A DNA stretch of 38,858 nt from Algoriphagus kandeliae (lineage in GTDB: Bacteria > Bacteroidota > Bacteroidia > Cytophagales > Cyclobacteriaceae). Made by a program: the position numbers and the translations under genes. Shown here piece by piece: positions 24,790-33,306 of this stretch. The DNA lies in assembly GCF_004571135.1 (NCBI RefSeq), contig NZ_SPSB01000007.1, forward strand, positions 1 to 38,858, read 5' to 3'. Positions within the stretch are counted from its first letter, which is position 1. Each line of letters begins with the position of its first letter. The notes beneath the pieces are model-generated. The model worked only from the letters and a program-made list of their open reading frames with translations. It searched no databases and was not told the DNA's origin.

Positions 24790-25872
24790 TTAATTGATTT
24801 GGGTGTATTCTAGAGGCATACCCTCTCTCGCCTGCAAAATTCCTGTAGCTAGAACCAAATCCCCTTCCTGAAGACCACTGACTATCTGAACCTGGGTATC
24901 GGTACGTGTACCAATCTCCACAACTCGTTCTTCGGCTTTGTTATCAGCTCCCACTACGTAAACCTTATACCCCTGAAGTTCCGGAATAACGGATTCTGCG
25001 GGGACCATGAGTGCATTTTCTGTTTCTCCCAACACAAATCGAATTCGGACATACATTCCCGGAAGAAATTGATTATCCTTATTAGGACTTTGAGCTCGAA
25101 GCATCATCGTCCGAGTGGCTGCATCAATCTGCGGTTCAAAAGCATATACTGTTCCCTCAAATTCAGAATCAGATGCTTCATTTGAGAAATAAATTGGAGA
25201 ACCAATTTTTACCAGATTGGCATATCGCTCTGGGATAGAAAATTCGATTTTGATTGGATCAATATTCACAATGTTTGTGATCACGTCTGCTGTTCCAATG
25301 ACGCTTCCTTCAGATACCTGACGAAGACCAAGAATTCCGTTAAATGGAGCCCGAATGATCCGCTTTGCTAATTGAGCTTCGACCAATTTAATATCGGAAA
25401 CAATGGTATTGTACTGGTTTAGAGCGATATCATATTCTTCCTGGCTAATCGCCTCCCGAGCTAATAATTGCTTTTGGCGATTTTCCTGGGTTTCGTACAA
25501 TTTTTGGGTATACTGCAAGCGCTGATATTGTGCCTGAAGTTCATCATCATCTAAGTACAGAAGCGGCGTACCCTTGGTGACATATTGGCCTTCCTTGAAG
25601 GCAATTCGTGTGACCAAACCGGAAACCTCTGATCGCAGATTGACTGATTCATTCGCCAAAATACTTCCCGTTACTTGTAGCTGATTGACCAATGTCTCCC
25701 GCTTGAGCTTTACCACATCCACCGGCAGAGCACTTGGCTGACCGGGTCCCGCACCGACTGAGGTAACGGAATTATCATTGGAGCTTCGCTGATCCAATCT
25801 TGGATAGATTACTGCCGCAATGATCACCAAAGCGATCACAACAAATAGAATAATCTTCGTTTGTTTTTTCAT
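24790..25872 (-). CDS. RND efflux periplasmic adaptor (membrane fusion protein)
   Basis: The 360-residue product has an N-terminal anchor (KIILFVVIALVIIAAVIYP), a lipoyl half-motif SVNLRSEVSGLVTRIAFKEG, a coiled-coil hairpin (about 110-175), then the second lipoyl half (RIIRAPFNGILGLRQVSEGS) and a beta-barrel (IKIEFSIPERYANLVKIG). It bridges the RND pump and TolC. It is the first pump gene, 19 bp after the alpha/beta-hydrolase gene. Confidence 0.94.
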   Translation of the reverse strand: MKKQTKIILFVVIALVIIAAVIYPRLDQRSSNDNSVTSVGAGPGQPSALPVDVVKLKRETLVNQLQVTGSILANESVNLRSEVSGLVTRIAFKEGQYVTKGTPLLYLDDDELQAQYQRLQYTQKLYETQENRQKQLLAREAISQEEYDIALNQYNTIVSDIKLVEAQLAKRIIRAPFNGILGLRQVSEGSVIGTADVITNIVNIDPIKIEFSIPERYANLVKIGSPIYFSNEASDSEFEGTVYAFEPQIDAATRTMMLRAQSPNKDNQFLPGMYVRIRFVLGETENALMVPAESVIPELQGYKVYVVGADNKAEERVVEIGTRTDTQVQIVSGLQEGDLVLATGILQAREGMPLEYTQIN

Positions 25873-25891
25873 GTAGAAAAGTGCTGAATAA

Positions 25892-26674
25892 TTAATTAAG
25901 GCTTTTCAAAAAAGCCATTGATAGCTGATTAAATTCTTGAGGGCGCTCAACATTGACCACATGGCCACATTGCTCAAGCACCTTTAGCATAGCATTTTTA
26001 TGCTCTTTTACAATTTGAATCACCGGTTCCAGAAACATGACATCCTGATCTCCCATCACATATAGGGTTGGGATTCGGATATCAACTTCTTTGAAATATC
26101 GAAGAAGCGGATTGATATCCTTCGTCAGTTTAAACCACCGGATGAATTCCTTTTGGCATAATTTCTTAGCTTCCCGAATGAATAAATTCCTAGATTCAGA
26201 ATGCTGCTTTCGCGGCAAAATAATATAGGCGAACAGTCGGTATAGCCACATGTACGGAATTACCTTCTTAAAGGTATTTCCAAGAAATACTAAAACCCGG
26301 GATTTTATCGTCAACCGAGTCACAGCCCCTGCCAACACAAGGGATTTTACTCTCCAAGGCTCCATTTCGGCAAGCTGTCTAGCCAAAATTGTCCCCAAAG
26401 ACACCCCCATAAAATGAGCTGGAGGCATTTTCAATTCATCCAAAACTTCAATGATATCCCGAGTTACATCCTCAAAAGTATATTCCTTTTGATAGATGGC
26501 CTGGGGCAGATTGGTAGACTTTCCATGACCCCGAAGATCAATCAATAGGAGATTAAACTGCTCCTTAAAGTCCTTAATCTGCTTATACCACACTGCAGAA
26601 GAGCCTCCGGCACCATGGACAAAGACAACCCATTCCTCAGAATTTGGATTTGGATATGTTTTGTAATGCAACAT
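25892..26674 (-). CDS. Alpha/beta-fold hydrolase
   Basis: The 260-residue product has the complete triad: nucleophile elbow GVSLG with Ser92, Asp211 in YVMGDQD and His238 in CGHVVNVERP; HGAGG (20-24) forms the oxyanion hole. A lid-like insertion lies around 120-185. The substrate cannot be told; homologues are esterases, lipases or haloperoxidase-like proteins. It is the first gene of an apparent hydrolase-MFP-RND-TolC operon, so its substrate might be an exported lipid-like compound, but co-location may be incidental. Confidence 0.9.
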   Translation of the reverse strand: MLHYKTYPNPNSEEWVVFVHGAGGSSAVWYKQIKDFKEQFNLLLIDLRGHGKSTNLPQAIYQKEYTFEDVTRDIIEVLDELKMPPAHFMGVSLGTILARQLAEMEPWRVKSLVLAGAVTRLTIKSRVLVFLGNTFKKVIPYMWLYRLFAYIILPRKQHSESRNLFIREAKKLCQKEFIRWFKLTKDINPLLRYFKEVDIRIPTLYVMGDQDVMFLEPVIQIVKEHKNAMLKVLEQCGHVVNVERPQEFNQLSMAFLKSLN

Positions 26675-26804
26675 GAAGGCTAAACTGATGAATACCTAGA
26701 ATGGTTCTTACTACACAAAATTAACGAGGAGAATCGGTCTATTGTGTAAAAATGATACTGGAGGCAAATGCCTTCGACTAAAGGAAAAAAAGAAGGATTA
26801 TACG

Positions 26805-27866
26805 CTAAAAAATCCAACCAATTGTGGTTTGAATGATATAATCGGTCTTAGAAGCCCCTTCTGTAGGTTGATTGTCATAATTGACTGATGTTCCTAATTT
26901 CAAATACAAATCATCCAATAGATCGTATTTGATGTCAAGTCTGAAATCAGTTCGTACCCGGTTTGCTTCTGTGAAACTGTTAAAGAAACTAAGCGTGGAA
27001 ATAATATCAAATACGCTAAAGTCCTTAACCTCAAATTGCGAGGTAAAAACCCCTTCTGTACTTGTTTGAATTGTGCTTAACTCTTTAAACTTTTCCCGGT
27101 TCAAATTTACCCCACCAATGAATGACCAAGTGGCTTTATTGGAATAGACCAAAAATTTTCCAAAACCTACTTTGTAGCCAGTTCTCAAATCCAAAAGTTG
27201 TTGAGTATTGCTTAGAAAACTGACTAGCCCCATCACAAACCATTCTTTAGGTAAATAGTAAAGACCTACCATACTCGCATCATAACGATAGATAGGAATG
27301 GTTTCCTTTTGGATGGACCGAATTCCATTAAAATATTGAACCAGCATAAATCGGTTACCATTGTATCTGAGGACATCTCGCAGCGAATATTGCCTCAGGT
27401 TATTTGCCTTTGCAAGGTTAAACCCAATCCCGATTTCTCCATCAATACGACTTTTTATGCTTTCGCTTATTTGGTAAAATTGGATAATATCTTCCCTAGA
27501 ATATCTGAAAAAATCGCCCGTTTTGATCCCATATTTTGATTGTTGTCTACGAGTGGGATGAGTTATTTTAAAATTTAGGGAATCTCCTTCAAATTGATTG
27601 ATCTCGGCTTCAATGTGTCGGCCATTTTCCAATGATACCAAAAACGATTGGTCACTTTTAATATTGGAGATTTTTGAAAAGTTGACCTCAAGATTTTTCT
27701 CTGAAAAATCAACCTTCAAAACCAATAGACCACGCTCCATGCTTTTGATCTGCCCGACCAAAACAGTCCCATCAACTAATTGAAGGGTGTCTAAAGGAGA
27801 AGTCCATCCAATAAAGGGAACAATAAAAACCAGTAGAAATAGACAACTTCTTCTGATATGATCCAT
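26805..27866 (-). CDS. DUF481-family outer membrane protein, paralogue B
   Basis: The 353-residue product has a signal peptide (SCLFLLVFIVPFIGWTS) and an N-terminal domain beginning LQLVDGTVLVGQIKSMERGLLVLKV, a repeated short beta motif resembling SH3/Sm-like folds. The C-terminal DUF481 region (about 140-353, GIGFNLAKANNLRQYSLRD to TIGWIF) has alternating strands and a terminal aromatic residue consistent with an outer-membrane beta-barrel. It is clearly paralogous to the gene 2 bp upstream. Function unknown; DUF481 proteins in other bacteria include salt-induced outer membrane proteins. Confidence 0.85.
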   Translation of the reverse strand: MDHIRRSCLFLLVFIVPFIGWTSPLDTLQLVDGTVLVGQIKSMERGLLVLKVDFSEKNLEVNFSKISNIKSDQSFLVSLENGRHIEAEINQFEGDSLNFKITHPTRRQQSKYGIKTGDFFRYSREDIIQFYQISESIKSRIDGEIGIGFNLAKANNLRQYSLRDVLRYNGNRFMLVQYFNGIRSIQKETIPIYRYDASMVGLYYLPKEWFVMGLVSFLSNTQQLLDLRTGYKVGFGKFLVYSNKATWSFIGGVNLNREKFKELSTIQTSTEGVFTSQFEVKDFSVFDIISTLSFFNSFTEANRVRTDFRLDIKYDLLDDLYLKLGTSVNYDNQPTEGASKTDYIIQTTIGWIF

Positions 27867-27868
27867 TC

Positions 27869-28924
27869 TTAAAGGCTCCAGCCTATAGTTGTTTGGAAGA
27901 TATAATCAAGGCTTGAAGCTCCAGAAATCGGTCGGTTATCGTAGTTGATGGTCGTTCCTAAGTTGACATAAAAATCTTCCAAGAATTCATACTTTACATC
28001 AAGACGGAAGTCCGTTCTAAAGCGGCCTTTATCTGTTAGGTTTGGATAAGCAAAGACTGATGACAAAAGGGTTAGATCACCAATATCATACAGATTGAGC
28101 TCTGAGCCAAAAAATGCTTCCCCAGTCCTTCTTCCGGGAGTATCATCAAAATAAGTTTCATTGTTCAAGTTGGCTCCTACTTGGAAGCCCAGATAAGACT
28201 TGTTGGTATGCACGAGGTACTTACCAAATCCGACTTTATTACCCACTCGTGCTCGAATCAACTGTTCGGTGTTAGATAGATAGGTAAAATCATACAAAAG
28301 GAACCAGTCTTTTGGAAGAAAATATACGAAGGAGATATTCGCATCGGTTCTTTTTGTGGGTTCAACTTCATCTTGATTTGATCGAATATTGTTGAAAGAG
28401 GAATTGATTTTCCATCGATCTGCCAAATAACCCAAACCACTTCTAATATTAAATTGACGAAGATTGTTGGCTTTGGTCAAGCTCCAGCCCAAGTCTATAC
28501 TAGCTGATAATCGACTCCAAAATCCATCATCCAGGGCATTCATATAAACTATCTCACTGGATGTGACGATTTGCTCTTGAACTTGTTGGTCCTCTTCTCG
28601 TTCACCCTTTTTGATTCGGATCAGGGCTGCCGGGTCTACATAGCGGATTAAAAAAGTCCCATCTTCAATCGTGCTAATTTTCCCATTTAATCGTGTGCCA
28701 TCTCTAAGGGAAAAAAGGTATCGAGTATCTGATTTAATATAAATTAGTTCATCCCATTTAATCTTAAAATCGCTATCTGAATAATCTGTTTCAATTTGGA
28801 TAACTCCACGATTCATGGATTTGATTTCTCCTACAATTACATCCTGATTTTTAAAGATCAAAGAGTCTGTTTGGGCAAAAGAAACTATGGGAATAAAAAA
28901 GATTAGGAGTAGAAAATTTCTCAT
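27869..28924 (-). CDS. DUF481-family outer membrane protein, paralogue A
   Basis: The 351-residue product is colinear with the downstream paralogue: signal peptide (LLLIFFIPIVSFAQ), N-terminal KNQDVIVGEIKSMNRGVIQI module, a central linker and the barrel-like DUF481 domain (DLGWSLTKANNLRQFNIRSG ... TTIGWSL). The shared 'LSNTEQL/LSNTQQL' and 'DFRLDVKYEFLEDFYVNLGT/LDIKYDLLDDLYLKLGT' strings show a tandem duplication followed by divergence. The Oar-like receptor's terminator lies 28 bp upstream, and I see no good TAnnTTTG promoter in the gap. Confidence 0.87.
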   Translation of the reverse strand: MRNFLLLIFFIPIVSFAQTDSLIFKNQDVIVGEIKSMNRGVIQIETDYSDSDFKIKWDELIYIKSDTRYLFSLRDGTRLNGKISTIEDGTFLIRYVDPAALIRIKKGEREEDQQVQEQIVTSSEIVYMNALDDGFWSRLSASIDLGWSLTKANNLRQFNIRSGLGYLADRWKINSSFNNIRSNQDEVEPTKRTDANISFVYFLPKDWFLLYDFTYLSNTEQLIRARVGNKVGFGKYLVHTNKSYLGFQVGANLNNETYFDDTPGRRTGEAFFGSELNLYDIGDLTLLSSVFAYPNLTDKGRFRTDFRLDVKYEFLEDFYVNLGTTINYDNRPISGASSLDYIFQTTIGWSL

Positions 28925-28945
28925 GATTACAGTCTTCTGTTTCCT

Positions 28946-28980
28946 AAAAATAAAAAAAGCACCTCGATTGAGGTGCTTTT
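28946..28980 (-). terminator. Intrinsic terminator of the Oar-like receptor gene
   Basis: An 11-bp perfect stem AAAAGCACCTC/GAGGTGCTTTT (28955-28965 with 28970-28980), 4-nt loop, followed on the minus strand by TTTATTTTT. Just 21 nt after the receptor's stop. Confidence 0.85.
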
Positions 28981-29000
28981 CTGATTATTTATTCAACATC

Positions 29001-32000
29001 TTAATTGAAGATGTATCGAATACCTACCTGCATTCTCCAAGTATCACCAAGGGAAGTAGTGTTACGGAAGGTTTCGGTTGGGAAGTCAGAAGTTCCCGGA
29101 ATAGTGTTCAATCTATAAACTGGCTCGCCCGCATCGTTTCTTCCTCTGTAGTTCAACAGATTATCTTGGAATGCAAACTTCTGGATACCCCACTCAGAGT
29201 TGAACATATTACCGATATTCAAGATATCGATGGAAAGCTGAAGCTTGTTCTTCTTATCACCGGTAAAGATCAAATCCTGAGTGAATCGAAGATCGAATCG
29301 GTTAACAAATGGTCTTAAAGCGCCATTTCTTTCAGCAACAGAACCTCTGTTTGCACTTAGATATTCATCTTGATCGATGTAAGCGTCCAAAAGAGAAGCT
29401 TGCTCAGCAGCTGTGATAGTTCTTCCTCCAAGAGTAAATTCTTGGAAGTTTAACTCATTAGCTGAATTTGGAATGTACATCAATCGGTCAGATGCATCTC
29501 CAAAGTTTCCAGAGTAAGTATACGAGAAACGACCTGCATCAGCACCTTCATAGAACAAGGTGATAGTAGATGTTTCAGTTTGGTAAGAAATCGTACCGAT
29601 TACACGGTTTGGAACATCAAAACCAGCAAAACTTAACTCAGGGTTGTTTCTGTCAGACTGTACAGTAGCTGGCCACAAAGAGATCGCCTGGGAACCACCA
29701 GCCGCATCCAAATCTTGAGATCTTGATCTGGTATAAGCTACCATAGCAGAGAAACCATTCTCAAACTCCTTCTGCAATTGAGCAGTAATAGAGTAGTAGT
29801 TGGCATTTCTTCTTGCATTTGTCAAGTAGAATACGTTTCTGAAGTCAGGATCGTTAGAATAGCCTCCATCCCAGAAAGGACGCTGATCCGGACCGTTAAG
29901 CGTTCCATCAGGAGTACGCACTACAGGATTGTATGCGATAGGAGTAGAAACATCTCTTGAGTAAATGAATTCAGCAGTACCAATGATTCCGAATGGAAGG
30001 ATTTGGTCAACAGCCAAGTTGGTTCTCCATACCTGTGGAAGTTTAAAGTTCCTATCCGTCAAATTCAATTCGTTAGATAAAGTCTGACCTGGATTCTCAG
30101 GATTTCCGAAAGTAACATCAGGGTTGAATACATAGTTTGGCCCGAATGCTTCAGCAACTTCATCACCTTCATATCCAAGTCCACCACGAACTACACCAGA
30201 TCCATTTACTTGGTTAGAAAGCCATACAAATGGAATTCTACCGGAGAAGATACCTGTACCACCTCGAACCTGAGTAGTTCTGTCACCTTTGGCATCCCAG
30301 TTGAAACCTACTCTTGGAGACCAAAGAGGATTTACTTTAGGGAAAGTGCTCACGTCTGGAGTAATAGTTCCCTCAGGAGTTTCGAAAGTCTTATTCAAGT
30401 CATCCAACAACTCATTACGAGGAATGTCGATTGGATAGAATGGGAAGTCAACACGAAGACCACCAGTCACTTTCAACTTAGGAGTTACTTGGTATTCATC
30501 CTGTACATAGATACCAAACTGGCCAAAACGAGTCTGATCCGTAGGAGGTGTTGTAGATCCGTCTAAGGCAAAGCTTTTTGAGAAGGCTTCGGGATATGCA
30601 CCTGGAGTTCTATTGATTACAGATTCCACGAATGAATCATAACTTGTAAATCGGTAAAACCCATTAAAAACAGGGTTAAATGCATTATCAAACGTCATGT
30701 ATTCGAAGTTGGCACCGAATGTATAGGTATGCTTACCCTTATAAAGTGAGAAGTTGTTGGTTACGTTAAAGATGTTGTTTTCCAACAAGTTACCTACAGT
30801 AAACAATTCGTTACCTACAGAAGTGTAGTAAAGCAAGTTACCGGAAGCATCTGGCTCCAAAATCTCGATGAATGGGAAAGCCTGTCCTCCTGGGATACCA
30901 CGCTTAGGATCCGTGATGGAAGTGAAACCAATGTTGAACTGGTTTGACATATTAGCACCGATTCTAGAGTTCAATTCCGCTACCCAAGACTGCACATTTC
31001 TGTCATTAGTGTAGTTTGTGTTACGGAAGTTCATCGCCTCAATACCCGTTCTGGTAGTATTTCTGTAACGAGTAGAAATGAATCGGATAGAGTTTCCGTT
31101 GGTTCGCACGTCTGTGAAAGCCGTGTAGTTGTTGTATCGAACAGACAATTTGTGATTGTCATTGATATTAAAGTCCAATCTAGCATTGAAACGCTCTTGC
31201 TCAGAGGCAAAAGGATAGTTTTCGTAAGGTCCAGTTTCGTACCCATAGAGAGAACGCAGTTGATTACTGATGAAATCAAGATCAGAAGCCGGTACTCTTG
31301 AAACAGTCAAACCATCAGGCTCCAAACCTGGACGAGCTGCTACTTTAGTATAACTAGGTACGGCTTCGGTTTCTGTTTCATATGAAACGAAGAAGAACAA
31401 TTTGTTTTTGATAATTGGACCACCCAAACGGAATCCCATGATTTCGTTTTTGGAGTCATCTACTGGCAATCTTGTATCACCTACTTTATCACCAATCATT
31501 TGATCGTTTCTTAAGTAGTAGTAAGCAGAACCCGAAAATTCGTTAGTACCTGACTTCGTAATCGCGTTAACAGAAGCACCGGTAAAACCAGCCAAACGAA
31601 CATCGTAAGGAGCCAAGTTAACTTGAACTTCCTCGATAGCATCCAAAGAGATAGGGTTGGAACCAGCAAATTGTCCAGAACCCAAACCGAAGTTGTTGTT
31701 GTAAATGTTACCGTCAATAGTATAGTTGTTGAATCGGCTAGAAGTACCAGCGAAAGAAGTACCGTTTGACTGAGGAGTCAATCGAGTAAAGTCGTTGATA
31801 TTTCTGTTGATAGTAGGAAGCGCATTGATTTTGTCAGTAGACAAGTTCAATCCAGCACCAGTCTTATCTGCATTCATGATAGCATCTTGGCTGGCGATAA
31901 TTTCAATTGCTTCCAACTCTAATCCGTCAGAGAGAGTTGCATTCAAAGTGTAAGTTTGGCCTAGACCAAGTACGATGCCTTCGAAAGTTCTATCTTCGAA

Positions 32001-32267
32001 TCCTACGAAGGTAATACGTACGGTGTAAGGTCCACCAACACGCATGTTTGGAAGTACAAATCGACCTTCCAAGTTACTCACTGCCCCATAACGGGTACCT
32101 GATGGCTCGTGGGTTGCTACAATGTTAGCACCAGGAAGGGATTCTCCGGAAGCATCCGAAACAACACCTTGAATACTGGCTGTCGTAACACCCTGTGACA
32201 TTGCCCATGTGCTGCTCAAAGCTACAAAAAGGACTGTCAACAAGTTTTTGAGTAAATTTTGCCTCAT
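29001..32267 (-). CDS. Oar-like TonB-dependent outer membrane receptor with carboxypeptidase-regulatory domain
   Basis: The 1088-residue product has a signal peptide (LLTVLFVALSSTWAMSQG), a CarboxypepD_reg-like beta-sandwich (about 28-115, IQGVVSDASGESLPGANIVA), a plug (about 135-240, LPTINRNINDFTRLTPQS with the TIDGN element) and a long barrel ending WRMQVGIRYIFN. The pattern without a TonB box of SusC type and with no SusD gene nearby fits the Oar group, linked in other bacteria to surface and protein-substrate functions. Ligand unknown. A TAnnTTTG promoter is upstream and a terminator downstream, so the gene is probably monocistronic. Confidence 0.93.
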   Translation of the reverse strand: MRQNLLKNLLTVLFVALSSTWAMSQGVTTASIQGVVSDASGESLPGANIVATHEPSGTRYGAVSNLEGRFVLPNMRVGGPYTVRITFVGFEDRTFEGIVLGLGQTYTLNATLSDGLELEAIEIIASQDAIMNADKTGAGLNLSTDKINALPTINRNINDFTRLTPQSNGTSFAGTSSRFNNYTIDGNIYNNNFGLGSGQFAGSNPISLDAIEEVQVNLAPYDVRLAGFTGASVNAITKSGTNEFSGSAYYYLRNDQMIGDKVGDTRLPVDDSKNEIMGFRLGGPIIKNKLFFFVSYETETEAVPSYTKVAARPGLEPDGLTVSRVPASDLDFISNQLRSLYGYETGPYENYPFASEQERFNARLDFNINDNHKLSVRYNNYTAFTDVRTNGNSIRFISTRYRNTTRTGIEAMNFRNTNYTNDRNVQSWVAELNSRIGANMSNQFNIGFTSITDPKRGIPGGQAFPFIEILEPDASGNLLYYTSVGNELFTVGNLLENNIFNVTNNFSLYKGKHTYTFGANFEYMTFDNAFNPVFNGFYRFTSYDSFVESVINRTPGAYPEAFSKSFALDGSTTPPTDQTRFGQFGIYVQDEYQVTPKLKVTGGLRVDFPFYPIDIPRNELLDDLNKTFETPEGTITPDVSTFPKVNPLWSPRVGFNWDAKGDRTTQVRGGTGIFSGRIPFVWLSNQVNGSGVVRGGLGYEGDEVAEAFGPNYVFNPDVTFGNPENPGQTLSNELNLTDRNFKLPQVWRTNLAVDQILPFGIIGTAEFIYSRDVSTPIAYNPVVRTPDGTLNGPDQRPFWDGGYSNDPDFRNVFYLTNARRNANYYSITAQLQKEFENGFSAMVAYTRSRSQDLDAAGGSQAISLWPATVQSDRNNPELSFAGFDVPNRVIGTISYQTETSTITLFYEGADAGRFSYTYSGNFGDASDRLMYIPNSANELNFQEFTLGGRTITAAEQASLLDAYIDQDEYLSANRGSVAERNGALRPFVNRFDLRFTQDLIFTGDKKNKLQLSIDILNIGNMFNSEWGIQKFAFQDNLLNYRGRNDAGEPVYRLNTIPGTSDFPTETFRNTTSLGDTWRMQVGIRYIFN

Positions 32268-32309
32268 ATTTATTTGTTTTGGTAAAAGTTGGTTGATTCA
32301 AACATGCCG

Positions 32310-32317
32310 CAAAGGTA
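32310..32317 (-). promoter_or_regulatory. -7 promoter box of the Oar-like receptor gene
   Basis: TACCTTTG on the minus strand matches TAnnTTTG exactly. A TTTG lies 24 nt further upstream, somewhat too far for a good -33 element. The 5' leader would be about 35 nt. Confidence 0.6.
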
Positions 32318-32576
32318 GATTGCGGTGATTTTAATCGGGGGCAAATAACGTTAATTTTTTGCTGATTCTTTTCACAAAAATTAACATTATCTTAACATTA
32401 AAACGAAACCATATTCTGTTTCATTTTGGGTTTAACCCATTCAATAATCTTTAATTTTGAATAAAATAAATATTTAAAATTTTATTTCATGATATAGAAA
32501 TCTACTAAAATTTATTTTTGAAAAGCTATTTTGAATTTCAATTGTATTTTTTTCAAATACTCATTTGCGATAGCTT

Positions 32577-32584
32577 TATATTTG
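32577..32584 (+). promoter_or_regulatory. -7 promoter box of the YhhN-family gene
   Basis: TATATTTG matches TAnnTTTG exactly. No good -33 element is visible. Transcription would begin about 18 nt before the proposed TTG start. Confidence 0.5.
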
Positions 32585-32609
32585 ATCTATATCAAAACTT
32601 ACTGGAACC

Positions 32610-33299
32610 TTGAAAAACAAAAACATCTTTTGGCTCTACCTTTTCCTTTTCGCCTCTTTAGCCGATATGGCTTTAATTATCAAGGACTTTCCAGGTATGC
32701 GAATCTATTCCAAACCATTGATAATCACAAGTTTGATCATTTATTTTTACAAAATCACCAAGCCTGTTTCCTGGACCTTACTTTCTAAAGCAACACTGGG
32801 GGCTTTGGTCTTCTCTCTTTTAGGAGATATTCTTCTTTTGTGGAATCAGCTATTTATTTATGGATTGGGAGCATTTTTTATTGCTCAGGTATGCTACATC
32901 ATCGCCTTTAAAGTGGCTCAGCAAAACCCTAATCGTATTGCAGGGGTGAATTTCATCCGCACTTTTTTCCTAAATCTGCCGATTTATATCATCGCTGCCT
33001 TTATCTATTACCTGATTCATCAGAATCTCGGTTCTTTAAAAATCCCCGTGGTCGTGTACATCATTGTCATCGTTTCGATGTTGAGTACTGCAAGGGAACG
33101 ATTCAAAAAGTGTAATCCCGATTCTTTTTGGCAGGTATTTATTGGTGCCAGTCTCTTTTTTGTTTCAGATGGCATCATTGCCATCAGTAAGTTTTACAGG
33201 GACTTTCAAGAATCGGGAATACTTATTATGGGGACTTATGTAATCGCCCAATTATTAATAGTCATGGGAATACGATCCCATTTAATCCGCCCAGAATGA
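32610..33299 (+). CDS. YhhN-family (lysoplasmalogenase-like) membrane protein
   Basis: The 229-residue protein has about eight membrane segments. YSKPLIITSLIIYFY, LGALVFSLLGDILLLW and GAFFIAQVCYIIAF match the YhhN/TMEM86 pattern, in which conserved Asp residues (ADMALI, GDILLL, SDGIIA) are thought to line the active site. TMEM86 members hydrolyse lysoplasmalogens; bacterial activity is mostly untested. The start is TTG at 32610: an in-frame stop lies at 32583-32585, and the next Met would remove the first membrane segment. Confidence 0.82.
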   Translation: MKNKNIFWLYLFLFASLADMALIIKDFPGMRIYSKPLIITSLIIYFYKITKPVSWTLLSKATLGALVFSLLGDILLLWNQLFIYGLGAFFIAQVCYIIAFKVAQQNPNRIAGVNFIRTFFLNLPIYIIAAFIYYLIHQNLGSLKIPVVVYIIVIVSMLSTARERFKKCNPDSFWQVFIGASLFFVSDGIIAISKFYRDFQESGILIMGTYVIAQLLIVMGIRSHLIRPE

Positions 33300-33306
33300 A
33301 AGCTAC

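Larger units (their letters stand above)
32268..32609. other. AT-rich divergent intergenic region
   Basis: This 342-nt spacer separates the divergently transcribed Oar-like receptor and YhhN-family genes. It contains one -7 box facing each gene. Apart from these and long A/T runs (32340-32560) I see no RNA gene or protein frame. Confidence 0.7.

Noticed and set aside
29001..32267. Calling the receptor SusC and expecting a polysaccharide utilisation locus
   Set aside because: No SusD-like lipoprotein or glycoside hydrolase lies beside it, and the sequence pattern fits the Oar group better.
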